Positions 45,869 to 53,939 of a stretch of DNA of 64,000 nucleotides are shown here, piece by piece; the stretch's first letter is position 1, and every line of letters begins with the position of its first letter. This DNA is from Bradyrhizobium sp. ISRA430. GTDB lineage: Bacteria; Pseudomonadota; Alphaproteobacteria; Rhizobiales; Xanthobacteraceae. The position numbers and the translations under genes are program-made. The DNA lies in contig NZ_CP094516.1 of the NCBI RefSeq assembly GCF_029909975.1, positions 7,294,501 to 7,358,500 of the forward strand, read 5' to 3'. Below the pieces are notes generated by a model. It had not been told where the DNA came from. It made no database searches and saw only the letters and a program-made list of their open reading frames with translations.

Positions 45869-46617
45869 AGTTCGGTCAACAGGCTGATCGAAGCAGACAA
45901 AATCGAGACCATTGGTTATCTCAACGTCTTCACGTTGCTTCGCTGAAAATCATCGAAGCCAAGGCGAGAGGCTGATGAGCCGCCGGCGGCGCGACGAAGT
46001 TCGTCAGATGCGCAAGTTACCGGTTTGAACAGGCTCCGCCGTTGTCGAGCGGGTTTGCCGGCTCCCCAAATACAACAGGACGAGCGGATAACTTGCCAAA
46101 TGCGCTTCCTTGAGGATTGTCTCGGCGGACCCGGTTCGTTCGACCGGGCTCGACGTGCGATTGACATCCGAAGACGAACAGCCAAAGCGCAGCCATGCGA
46201 GCGTCTTCGTGCTTGAGAAAACATGCCAGGTATCTTCATGCAGGCATGCTCGGATTGATAATCCTGCTCCAGGCTGCGCAAAGGAGTTCACGGCCGCCCT
46301 GTTGTTCAACGTCGATGAAAGCCATCCGCCGGCTCTGGATGAGAGCGGAATGTTCGAGGCTCCACAGCTCTTCTGTAAGCCGGTGGCGGCGATGAGTGAA
46401 GCGAAGGTCAAAACGTCAGCTGGGCTGAAGCCCTGAGGCGAAACTGTCGTCGACGTCAGGATTTTGGTCGCTTGGACGATGCGGCCGCAGCTAGACCGGG
46501 CGATAAGAAAACGAGCACGTGACCAGCGCAGCGACGCTGGGCATCTCTTGCTGACCGTCTTGATGGCCGGGAGACTCTTCGCTAGATCACAATGGTTCAC
46601 TATGGAGATGCACCGCC
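45869..46617. other. No gene recognised
   Basis: Short open frames on both strands lack family motifs. The cold-shock gene promoter presumably lies in the last 150 bases. Confidence 0.35.
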
Positions 46618-46824
46618 GTGGCGATGGGTATTGTGAAGTGGTTCAACTCGACCAAAGGTTATGGCTTCATCAGGCCTGAGGACGGAGGTCCCGATGTCTT
46701 CGTGCACATCAGTGCCGTCGAAAAGGCCGGTTACACCACCCTCGAAGAGGGGGCCCGGGTAAGTTATCAGCTCACGGCCGGGCGTTCGGGTAAGATGTCA
46801 GCCGAGGATCTGAGGGTTGGCTGA
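46618..46824 (+). CDS. Cold-shock family RNA chaperone
   Basis: A 68-residue CSD protein: [20 protein letters not shown] contains RNP1 (KGYGFI) and the early tryptophan-phenylalanine pair, and [16 protein letters not shown] contains RNP2 (VFVHI). These aromatic residues stack on single-stranded nucleic acid. Size and sequence match CspA-type proteins, which act as RNA chaperones in cold or stationary phase. GTG at 46618 and ATG at 46624 are both possible starts; GGAG lies upstream. The gene stands alone and is undamaged among pseudogenes. Confidence 0.9.
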   Translation: MAMGIVKWFNSTKGYGFIRPEDGGPDVFVHISAVEKAGYTTLEEGARVSYQLTAGRSGKMSAEDLRVG

Positions 46825-46981
46825 TCTGACCCGCCTCCGGTCACGGCGCGGCTAACAATGCACGGCTCGTGCTCCCCTGTCCAGGCGTGATGCACGTAGC
46901 TCATGAAGGTGCTCGCACAACCGAGTTCGTCCGTTATGGACCATACTGGCCGGCTGCGCTGCGGCTGCAGGTCTATTTCCG

Positions 46982-47727
46982 CTACGCCGATGCCATGAGC
47001 CTTCGAGGGTTGGTGTAAACAAGATCACATTGGCTTGATGCCTGCGGCGGCCGTTCTCCGTGGATGACATAGTTGGACGTTGAGTTCTTCAGCAGGAGGA
47101 ACGCGGCGGTGCGGGCAAGCAGATCCTTCGGCACGTGGCTGACCACGGCGCGCGCGCTCCTTCCAGTCCTGCGCGATGAATTCGTTCAGCGCAGAAGTCC
47201 TGAAAACGAGCGGATAAAATTCCGGCGTGCCGGGATGGTTGTTGCGGACGCGATGCCGGGCCGAGTTCTGCCGCGCGTCTGCGAACTGGATGTCGGTATC
47301 GACAGCATCTACATACGAGACCTTATCCGCGGCGGGCAGTTTCAGCTCGCGGCCAAGCAGCCATTCGTACAAGAACCAGATCCGGCGCGCGTAGAGGCCG
47401 GTCGGCTTCTGCCGCACGAGCTCTACGATGTCTCCTTCGGTGACGGCGAGGAAGAGCCGCTTCAGAACCGCGAGATCGAGGCCCTCGTACTTGAAGGCAA
47501 AGGTCAGGTGTCCCTCAAGCGAGGCCTCAGGCGCATGGCGCGGCGTGTAGATGCGCCAGGCGCCCTGTTCGATGAGGCGGTGCTTCGTGGATCGCCGAAA
47601 GGGTCCGGGGAAGCGGGACAGGCAGCTTGTAGGCGTGGATCAGGGGGGCGTAGCCCACCGGAACGGCGGTTTTGGGTAGCCGGCGGTCGTGAAAAACGTT
47701 CACTTGTCCTGAAAATTGTGCGCTCAT
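46982..47727 (-). pseudogene. Fic-family protein, N-terminal part only
   Basis: Starts near 47727 and reads LPKTAVPVGYAPLIHAYKLP and VPLPRTLSAIHE, the N-terminal region of a group of proteobacterial Fic proteins. After a frameshift near 47590 it continues GAWRIYTPRHAPEASLEGHL, YEGLDLAVLKRLFLAV, and QKPTGLYARRIWFLYEWLLG. Another frame break near 47150 precedes LLKNSTSNYVIHGERPPQA, which corresponds to the inhibitory helix region, and translation stops at 46982. The catalytic HPFxxGNGR motif is absent, so the AMP-transferase domain has been deleted. Confidence 0.75.
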
Positions 47728-47887
47728 GCAAAATTTCCTGAAAATGATACCCGACGCGTGAATTTCCTTAGCAGAATCCCCCTCAGATCAAATTTCCATC
47801 CTACCTCATAAAATAATCTCAAAACACAATTCTCGTGAAAATCGTTATCGGTCGCGCGCGCCACCTGCGCATGGGACGGTCTCGACG

Positions 47888-48100
47888 TTGGTCCCCGTGA
47901 AAGTGAAGATCCTCAATTCCCTGGCGCCGTTCGCAAGTCTACGCGCCAGATTGGCTGCTCCATCGGTGCGACGGAGAAAATGGGGCGATCGCCGGAGGGG
48001 CAAGACTGACCGGGCCCGTGTCGACGCGTTCACCGACGCGGAGATCGAGGCTACGATCGAGAACCATCCCGATTGGCGGGACTTTAAAGATATCGATTAG
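47888..48100 (+). pseudogene. Antitoxin-like C-terminal remnant
   Basis: The last 34 residues (KTDRARVDAFTDAEIEATIE, then NHPDWRDFKDID) resemble the N-terminal/central motif of BrnA-type antitoxins, where KTDWxRVDAxTDEEIE is common. The upstream part of the frame is arginine-rich and not protein-like. No BrnT toxin partner was found nearby. Likely a fragment. Confidence 0.4.
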
Positions 48101-48747
48101 TCCGATGCGGTGCTGGTGATACCTCGCCGCATCATTCGAGCAAATCGCTGCAAAGCCGACGCTCTCCGACATCAGCACGCGGGCTGGCGGGAGCAGTAGG
48201 GCGACCACGAAACATGGTCTGGAACAGTCGGTATTGTCTGCCGTATGGCACTAGCGGGGAGACGCGCAGCTCGCACGTTCGCGGTTGGTTCGGCCTTGGA
48301 AACTTCCTTCCAAAATGGGTAAAACCTTCCGCGAACGATACCGATCCTAGTTGGGCAAAACACCGATAACGAAATAAGACTTATCGTTGATGGCCCAATG
48401 AAATGCGTCAGCGCCTTTTGACGCACTGAGCCTACGGTTCGATTCATTTGCTTGGCGATTTTTACAACGGGCGTCTTCGCCTTCGAATGGGCGCGCAGTT
48501 ATTTAACGTTCGCTGTGGTGTATGCGCGGCGGACAAACTTCTTGGTTTTCTTTGCCATTGAGAATCCCGGCTCGTTATTGAGAGCGGCGCTTCTAGCGGT
48601 ACGACGAGATTATCAATGTTGGGTACCTCGCAACCGCCTGTGAGGAGCCTTTTCGAGCCAGCCTGTGAGCACGGCGAACGGTGGCTGCGTCCTCTCTGAA
48701 GGACGCAGCAGGTGTGGCGATGTGCCTTCGTGTAGGCTTGGATTTGA
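48101..48747. other. No gene recognised
   Basis: Short frames only. Nothing on either strand could be assigned; no terminator or repeat stands out. Confidence 0.35.
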
Positions 48748-49033
48748 TCAATTCAGGCTTGGCAACTCTCCACGTAGGAGAAACCTGTAACCGTGGTCGG
48801 CCAGCCAATTGGCGCGGGCGAGGCGGCTCTCATAGGCCTGGGCGCTCGCTGACGCTCACTTTCGGGACTAATGTGCAGCACGGACTCGGCAATTCTCCCG
48901 CCAATCGGCTCCCTCAGGCATTCGCGTCCAAGAGCCGCCAGTAGGTGATGAAACGTTCATAATCATAGGGCGTCAGAATGGAGTCTTCAGGAGCGGTGTC
49001 GGCGACAGATGGGTCCAGGGGCGGCTGTTGCAT
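48748..49033 (-). pseudogene. DUF2285-like small protein, multiple frameshifts
   Basis: The ATG at 49033 opens MQQPPLDPSVADTAPEDSIL and TPYDYERFITYWRLLDANA, which stops at 48914. In neighbouring frames the same strand continues EGADWRE, then ESVLHISPESER, then AYESRLARANWLADHGYRFL. Together these spell the usual pattern of a rhizobial DUF2285-type protein (LLDADAEGADWREVARxVLHIDP...AYxSHLARAKWM). At least three small frame breaks destroy it. Confidence 0.7.
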
Positions 49034-49047
49034 ACTCACTCGAAGCA

Positions 49048-49497
49048 TTAGGATAGGATAGTTTCACCCGCGTCGCCGAAGGCTGCGAACTGCTGGGCGA
49101 GTGTGATCGCCCGCGCCATCTCGTCGTCCCGGTAGTCGAGGTCGCGGGCTTCGTCGCCCACGCTTACGAGAATTGCGGCGATCAGTTCCGGTTCCGGCGG
49201 CAGCGGGATGTATTCCTTCGCACCGGCATGGATCGCCGCGACCGCTGCACCGACGTCGTTGGTAATGCCGCAAGCAACGATCGGCACGTGAATGTGCTCG
49301 GCTTCCAGCCGCATGACGAGGTCGCGGATGTCGAGCCCGACATCGACCAAGAGCAGGTCGCGGTCCTTGCCGCCACGCAATACTCGCATCGCCAATTCAT
49401 GATCCTCGGCCTGGGTGACGGTCGCGCCATTGTCCATGGCGATCTTGGTGGCCATCGTGAGCTGGCCCTTCAACGTGCCGACAACGAGAAGCCGCAT
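49048..49497 (-). pseudogene. FlbD/NtrC-type receiver domain, truncated
   Basis: A 149-residue frame starting MRLLVVGTLKGQLTMATKIA and continuing VLRGGKDRDLLLVDVGLDIR, IHVPIVACGITNDVGAAVAA and HAGAKEYIPLPPEPELIAA. This is the receiver-like domain and linker of the flagellar sigma-54 activator FlbD. Translation ends at FGDAGETILS, just where the AAA+ domain (GESGTGKE) should begin. The remaining two thirds are missing, so it cannot activate sigma-54. No other flagellar gene is in the window; the fragment probably came with a rearrangement of chromosomal DNA. Confidence 0.75.
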
Positions 49498-49930
49498 GCT
49501 ATTGTCCTATACGTCTGTTCGCGTTGTCCACGACACGAGTCCTTCCGTGAAAAGTCACAATATGCCTTGCGTCGTCATGGTGACGCCGAGCTTGTCTTTC
49601 ACCAGCACCACCGCCGCCACCAGGCGGTGATTCCTCAATCAATCTACGTATGGTTGCTGAGTACCCGTCGCCGGTCAAGCTCAAATTGAGCACCGCGCCG
49701 TGACCCGGCTGCCGGATCACCCGCCAAGTGCATTCACGAACTCCTGCCTTGGAATTGGCCCCCTCAGAACTCGCTCACGCGGCGTGAGCACCCATCAGCT
49801 CGCCGGCCGAAGATAACCAGGGTAAGCGCTGCTCCGGCAATCTCGGCGGAATTGCCAACTCGCGACTAGGCGGTTGAATCTTTGCCAGCAGCGAGACGCT
49901 CGGCTTCTTCTAATGCTGCAGCTTGTGTCT
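49498..49930. other. No gene recognised
   Basis: Intergenic debris between the FlbD fragment and a small frame. A short inverted repeat (CACCGCC and GGCGGTG around 49607-49627) could form a hairpin but has no T-run. Confidence 0.3.
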
Positions 49931-50089
49931 TCAACCGATGTCATTCTCTTCAGTGTCAGGCAACCAAGCGGGCAGGAACCACCAGCCTCCTGGTCTTCCG
50001 TAACTGGCAGTGCTTCGGACCGATCCGATGCCGTTAGCGATGTACCAGCCAGAATCGATCCCATCCTGTCGCCATGAGATTTCCGACAT
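49931..50089 (-). CDS. Possible small protein, 52 residues
   Basis: Frame starting MSEISWRQDGIDSGWYIANG and ending GGWWFLPAWLPDTEENDIG. The composition is protein-like, with clustered tryptophans and an acidic end. I do not recognise a family. It lies just downstream of the bioA remnant on the same strand. Confidence 0.35.
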   Translation of the reverse strand: MSEISWRQDGIDSGWYIANGIGSVRSTASYGRPGGWWFLPAWLPDTEENDIG

Positions 50090-50234
50090 CGTCTGTGTCC
50101 GTCCTCGATAGAATGTACGCTCCGGCCTAGGTCGCCTTGCGCCGAGTTCTGGCGACTTCAATAGGCCGAGGGTAGAAGCTCGTCGAGTGGCACCCTGAGG
50201 ATGTCCGGCGTCATATGCTTGCGGATCGATCCTG

Positions 50235-50444
50235 CTAACCAGCGCCGCCACCGGATGAGTACGGATAGGCAAAGGTCGCCCCAGCTCCGGAACAGTTAAA
50301 GGCTAGGCTCCTGGTGACTACCGATCGCGACGCGCCTTCAGCCAGCGCATCGGCGGCGTCCCTGATCGCGCCATAGATTTGATCAAGATCTGCCGCCGTG
50401 ACGCAATAAGGCGGCATCACGTTCGGCGACTTCTTCTTTGGCAT
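50235..50444 (-). pseudogene. bioA: bioA with large internal deletion
   Basis: The ATG at 50444 overlaps the bioD stop (TGATG), the expected coupling for bioD-bioA. It reads MPKKKSPN, as a short BioA start, then jumps directly to VMPPYCVTAADLDQIYGAIR, followed by DAADALAEGAS, the C-terminal end of adenosylmethionine-8-amino-7-oxononanoate aminotransferase. Nearly 400 internal codons, including the PLP lysine, are gone. The join is in frame. Identification rests on these two ends and on gene order. Confidence 0.6.
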
Positions 50445-51076
50445 CACGGCTTGAAATCATCAGGCCGGAACGAGGCCGCGAACGCGCCATGCAACGTCTC
50501 TGCCGTGAGAGGCGAAAGCCAGGGCAATCGCCCTAACCAACGCACCCGCCCGATCTCCCGAATTGCAGTTTGAGCCTCGCCACTTCTTTCGCCAATGAAA
50601 GCAATCCCAAGAATTTTGATCTCGCGTTTTCGCAAGGCCTCTATTGACAATAGAGCGTGATTGATGGTGCCGAGACGCGTGCTTGCGCAAAGAACGACAG
50701 GAAGCCGCCATCGCTCGAAGACATCAATGTAAAGCGTGTCGCCGATCAGCGGCACCATCAACCCGCCGGCCCCCTCGATGACGAGTGGCCGCTCCCCAAT
50801 CTCCGGCGGATCGAGCGAATCCGGGTCGATGCGAACTCCGTCAATTTCGGCGGAATGATAGGGTGAAGCGGGGGTTTGAAGGCAATAACGCTCCGGCACG
50901 ATCCGATCAGCCGAAAGACCGCCCAGCCGAGCGACAACTTCACTGTCGGTTTCGCCTTCCTGGCCGGCCTGAATCGGCTTCCAATAGTCTGCGCCGAGGA
51001 GATGTGCAAGCCCCGCAGAAAAAACCGTCTTTCCGATCCCGGTATCTGTACCGGTCACCACGATTCGTTGGCTCAT
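50444..51076 (-). CDS. bioD: Dethiobiotin synthase
   Basis: Complete 210-residue BioD, which uses ATP and carbon dioxide to close the ureido ring of dethiobiotin. The nucleotide loop [18 protein letters not shown] is at residues 6-23. KPIQAG supplies the conserved lysine, [17 protein letters not shown] the substrate loop, [12 protein letters not shown] the metal/phosphate site and [20 protein letters not shown] the later conserved helix. Its start overlaps the end of bioF by four bases and its end overlaps bioA by one. Both flanking genes are broken, so the local operon cannot make biotin, although bioD itself may still work with genes elsewhere. Confidence 0.92.
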   Translation of the reverse strand: MSQRIVVTGTDTGIGKTVFSAGLAHLLGADYWKPIQAGQEGETDSEVVARLGGLSADRIVPERYCLQTPASPYHSAEIDGVRIDPDSLDPPEIGERPLVIEGAGGLMVPLIGDTLYIDVFERWRLPVVLCASTRLGTINHALLSIEALRKREIKILGIAFIGERSGEAQTAIREIGRVRWLGRLPWLSPLTAETLHGAFAASFRPDDFKP

Positions 51077-51585
51077 TGTCTCCAGTCCCTCGTCTCCTCA
51101 GTGAGCGCATCGAGCATTGCACGCACGTCTTCCTCCCTAACGTTGAGCGCAACTGAAATGCGCAAACGGGCCGTGCCCTCCGGCGCTGTTGGCGGACGAA
51201 TTCCGCGGATATCGAAGCCGCGAGCCTGAAGTGCGGAGGCGAGCTGCATTGCACGGGCATTGTCGCCAACGATGTAGGGAACGATCTGGGAGTGCGAAGG
51301 ACTCCGGAGCCCGCGCAAACCGATCTCCCGATGCGTGAACGCGACCAGGTTGCCCAAGCGTTGCTGCCGGTCAGTTTCCTCCTGCAATATTAAGAGTGCC
51401 TCCCGCGGCAACGGCCATCAATGGCGAGGGCGCTGTAGCGAAGATAAAAGGACGGCAGCGATTGACGATAAAGTCGCGCAGCACGCCGGAAGCAGTGACT
51501 AACGCCCCTGCAGCGCCGAGAGCCTTGCCGCAGGTATGAACGACCAATAGATTCTCGCGCCCCTCGTAGGGCACGGCAAGCCACG
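51073..51585 (-). pseudogene. bioF: 8-amino-7-oxononanoate synthase, 5'-truncated, frameshifted
   Basis: C-terminal half of BioF, a PLP enzyme joining pimeloyl thioester and alanine. It reads YEGRENLLVVHTCGKALGAA, where the Lys in TCGKALG is the PLP lysine, then LRDFIVNRCRPFIFATAPSP and LMAVAA. Near 51400 one frame break moves the sense to EALLILQEETDRQQRLGNLV, SPSHSQIVPYIVGDNARAMQ and FDIRGIRPPTAPEGTARLRI, up to the stop at 51073. The first about 230 residues are missing; at about 51583 the sequence changes to a segment repeated at 52572. Confidence 0.85.
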
Positions 51586-51625
51586 CTCCTTGGAAACATC
51601 GCACCACTTCGGCGTCGCTCAGAGA
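51579..51625. repeat. 48-base dispersed repeat, copy 1
   Basis: Starting AAGCCACGCT and ending GGCGTCGCTCA-AGA, this segment matches 52572-52618 in the same orientation at about 40 of 48 positions. It marks the break in bioF and overlaps the end of the NYN-domain gene. Confidence 0.5.
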
Positions 51626-52200
51626 ACTCCGATTTTCGAGCTTCGGCGCTCGTCCTGACGTGGGCCTAACCGATCGGACGGATCGCGACCCAGCTTCAGC
51701 TTCAACTGTGCCAGGTCGATAAATACGTCCGCCTGTCGCCGAAGTTCTGCAGCTATCATCGGCCTCTGGCTGGCGATCGTGGACACGACAGTCACCCGTA
51801 CGCCGCGCCGCTGCAGGGCCTCGACCAGGGAGCGGAAATCGCCGTCGCCCGAGAACAGGACCATCTGGTCGATATGCTCGGCAAGCTCCATGGCATCGAC
51901 CGCAAGCTCGATGTCCATGTTGCCATTGACCTTGCGGTAGCCGCTGGCGTCAATGGTTTCCTTGGTTGGTTTGGTGACAACCGTGTAGCCGTTATAGTCG
52001 AGCCAATCGACGAGCGACCTAATCGACGAACATTCCTGTTCCTCGATAATCGTCGTGTAATAGAACGCGCGCAGCACTGTGCCACGGCTCTGAAACTCCC
52101 CGAGCAAGCGCCTGTAGTCGATGTCGAAGCCAAGCGCCTTACAGGTTACGTGGAGATTGGCGCCGTCGATAAAGAGCGCGATTTTGTCGACTGGTGACAT
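51619..52200 (-). CDS. NYN-domain protein (LabA/DUF88 type)
   Basis: A 193-residue NYN (PIN-like) nuclease-fold protein. KIALFIDGANLHVTCKALGF carries the first Asp, FYYTTIIEEQECSSIRSLVD and KGNMDIELA-like VNGNMDIELAVDAMELAEHI the second acidic cluster, and QMVLFSGDGDFRSLVEALQR the third. The domain is followed by GVRVTVVSTIASQRPMIAAE and a charged tail. Proteins of this group are thought to be metal-dependent RNases. ATG at 52200 begins MSPVDKIALF; a GTG 21 bases earlier is possible. It stands alone and is undamaged. Confidence 0.85.
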   Translation of the reverse strand: MSPVDKIALFIDGANLHVTCKALGFDIDYRRLLGEFQSRGTVLRAFYYTTIIEEQECSSIRSLVDWLDYNGYTVVTKPTKETIDASGYRKVNGNMDIELAVDAMELAEHIDQMVLFSGDGDFRSLVEALQRRGVRVTVVSTIASQRPMIAAELRRQADVFIDLAQLKLKLGRDPSDRLGPRQDERRSSKIGVL

Positions 52201-52221
52201 CGGCTTTTGACCCCCCGCCAC

Positions 52222-52517
52222 TCATTACCTTAGGCCGCGTGCGATCCATCCAAAAAAGAATCCGAGGTTAAGAGATAGCTCAAGATTGTCTCCCACCAGA
52301 AGTTGACCAACGCTGTACAGCACAGAGAACGCGACAATCAGGGCGGAGAGATAGGCCGCAAGTTGAGTCCAGAATTCACCGTCACGATTGAACATCATCG
52401 CGCTACAGCAAGATCAGAAGCAATCGCTGCCATCAATTACAACAAGGCACGTTTGATCAGTCCACCCGTCATCCATGCGTCTTCTGACCTATGCCGCGCT
52501 TCGACTAAAAGTTAAGA
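52222..52517. other. Intergenic region, no gene seen
   Basis: Region upstream of the NYN gene. No frame with recognisable similarity; presumably holds the NYN gene promoter. Confidence 0.35.
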
Positions 52518-52546
52518 GCCCCGCCCCGTGGAGCACAGGGCGGGGC
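52518..52546 (-). terminator. Strong GC hairpin with T-rich tail on minus strand
   Basis: GCCCCGCCC (52518-52526) pairs perfectly with GGGCGGGGC (52538-52546) across an 11-base loop. Read on the minus strand it is followed by TCTTAACTTTT, so it fits an intrinsic terminator for the small minus-strand gene at 52621-52797. Confidence 0.65.
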
Positions 52547-52571
52547 CGCTCGCCATGCCCCCCAAGGCGGG

Positions 52572-52618
52572 AAGCCACGCTGCTGGGAGACAGCGCACTA
52601 CGGCGGCGTCGCTCATAG
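52572..52618. repeat. 48-base dispersed repeat, copy 2
   Basis: Second copy of the segment at 51579-51625, same orientation, about 40 of 48 positions identical. It directly follows the stop of the small gene at 52621 on the minus strand. Confidence 0.5.
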
Positions 52619-52620
52619 AC

Positions 52621-52797
52621 TCAGGGGCGCTCCGATTGTCGTCCGCCGTCACTCTTGACGACGTTGCGCAAGACAATTTCAGAGAGCTCCACAACCAGCT
52701 GCTTGAGATGCGCAATCTCTTGCTTGCAGCGCCTCAATTCGCGCTGGTCATCTGTCATCTCCGATGTTTCAGGGTGGCTGCTATCGCTGTCTTTCAT
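52621..52797 (-). CDS. Small coiled-coil protein, 58 residues
   Basis: Frame starting MKDSDSSHPETSEMTDDQRE and continuing LRRCKQEIAHLKQLVVELSE, then IVLRNVV. The middle is a clear heptad-type helix (L, I, L, L, V, L spacing). I recall similar 50-60 residue rhizobial hypotheticals with the ending LSEIVxRNVV, but no function is known. A terminator-like hairpin lies about 75 bases downstream. Confidence 0.5.
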   Translation of the reverse strand: MKDSDSSHPETSEMTDDQRELRRCKQEIAHLKQLVVELSEIVLRNVVKSDGGRQSERP

Positions 52798-52917
52798 GAC
52801 GGATGTAGGACCATCGGATCGGCGTCACCTTCCGAACGGCAAGGGATGACTTCACCATACGATGTTAGGGTCGGGAACCCCAGCGATGAATACCTTACTC
52901 CCGCAGGCTGTGCTCCG

Positions 52918-52955
52918 ACAAATACAGTACGCAACGAACGAACAATCTCGTTTTC
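52918..52955. repeat. 38-base inverted repeat, left copy
   Basis: This segment is repeated in inverted orientation at 56552-56589 with 34 of 38 positions identical; the last 21 bases are the same in both. The two copies flank the Lrp-like pseudogene and the GGDEF-EAL gene. Confidence 0.6.
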
Positions 52956-53098
52956 CGGAAGGACCAAGATCAGCTTGGAATGAACGTGACACTAGCGGAG
53001 CGCGGGGACGTTTTTTTTGCATTTTATGCCGGGGAGGCGACGAAAAAACGCGGAAACGCGCCGATCAACGCTGTGGTAGATACTGCATCAGCGTTTGG

Positions 53099-53563
53099 TC
53101 ACTCCTCGCACGGAGTCTCAACTGGAATAGCAAAGCCTGCTTTTACGCGGTCCAATACGACCATCGTCTTGAAGCCCTTGAAGTGCGGGTTCACATAGAA
53201 GAATCGCCGAGTGAACTCCTCAAAGTCTTCCATGCTAGTGGCGGTAACGTATAGGACGAAGTCCGCGTCTCCCGTGACGTAGAATCCGTTGACGACCTCG
53301 GCTGACGATTTGATGGCCTTTTTGAATCTATCGATGATATCTGAACGCTCCCGCTCCATAGTCACGAGTACAAGCATTTGAATAGGCCGTCCCGCCGCCT
53401 TCGGCGAAACGATCGAGACATCGCCCTCGATGATACCTTCCAGCCGGAGCCTCTTCAGGCGCCGCTGACACGCGGGTGGCAGACAGTCCGGCAAGTTCGG
53501 CGATCACCTCGGACGTCAAACCACGATTTCAAGGATGCGGGCGTCGATTCGGTCGTATGGCAT
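53099..53563 (-). pseudogene. Lrp/AsnC-family regulator, frameshifted
   Basis: Starts MPYDRIDARILEIV at 53563; a few residues of the first helix are then missing and the frame changes to LTSEVIAELAGLSAT. An extra base in ACCCGCG near 53480 shifts it again to CQRRLKRLRLEGIIEGDVSI. From there the ligand-binding domain is intact: GRPIQMLVLVTMERERSDII, AEVVNGFYVTGDADFVLYVT, MEDFEEFTRRFFYVNPHFKG. Two lesions disable the helix-turn-helix. The protein would have been about 155 residues, an amino-acid-responsive regulator. Confidence 0.8.
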
Positions 53564-53939
53564 TTCGGTTCCAGCTTGGGTGAATTTCACCGAAAAATGG
53601 CTGAAGGGCGCAGGAAAGCGTCCAAAAACTGTTCCAAAATGCATGTGGTGATTTCAACAACGCCAGCGATCAGACTGCAGCCTTATAAGCTGCGGTAAGA
53701 GCTCCCATCAGTTCAGAGTTGCCAGTGATGTTGGCGTGGCATGGGGGGAAGGCTGTGTAAGTATTTCGCGACGACGCATTGCCGCTCTCTGCGTCGATGT
53801 ACGCGCGCTAACCATCACCTGATTTAAAACTGTCAGTGATCGTCTATGCCATGAGCGTGCCCCTTTTCTTTACGTCGAGTTAAGCCGACCCGCCTAGAGA
53901 GCACCGCCAGGTCAGAAAGCTTCGGGTTCGGGGGGCGTC
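53564..53939. other. Intergenic region before GGDEF-EAL gene
   Basis: No gene seen. It separates the divergent Lrp-like pseudogene and the PAS-GGDEF-EAL gene and presumably holds the latter's promoter. Confidence 0.4.

Noticed and set aside
46420..46440. Possible second tts box (CGTCAGCTGGGC)
   Set aside because: Only the GTCAGCT part matches; the AAAGCT half is missing.
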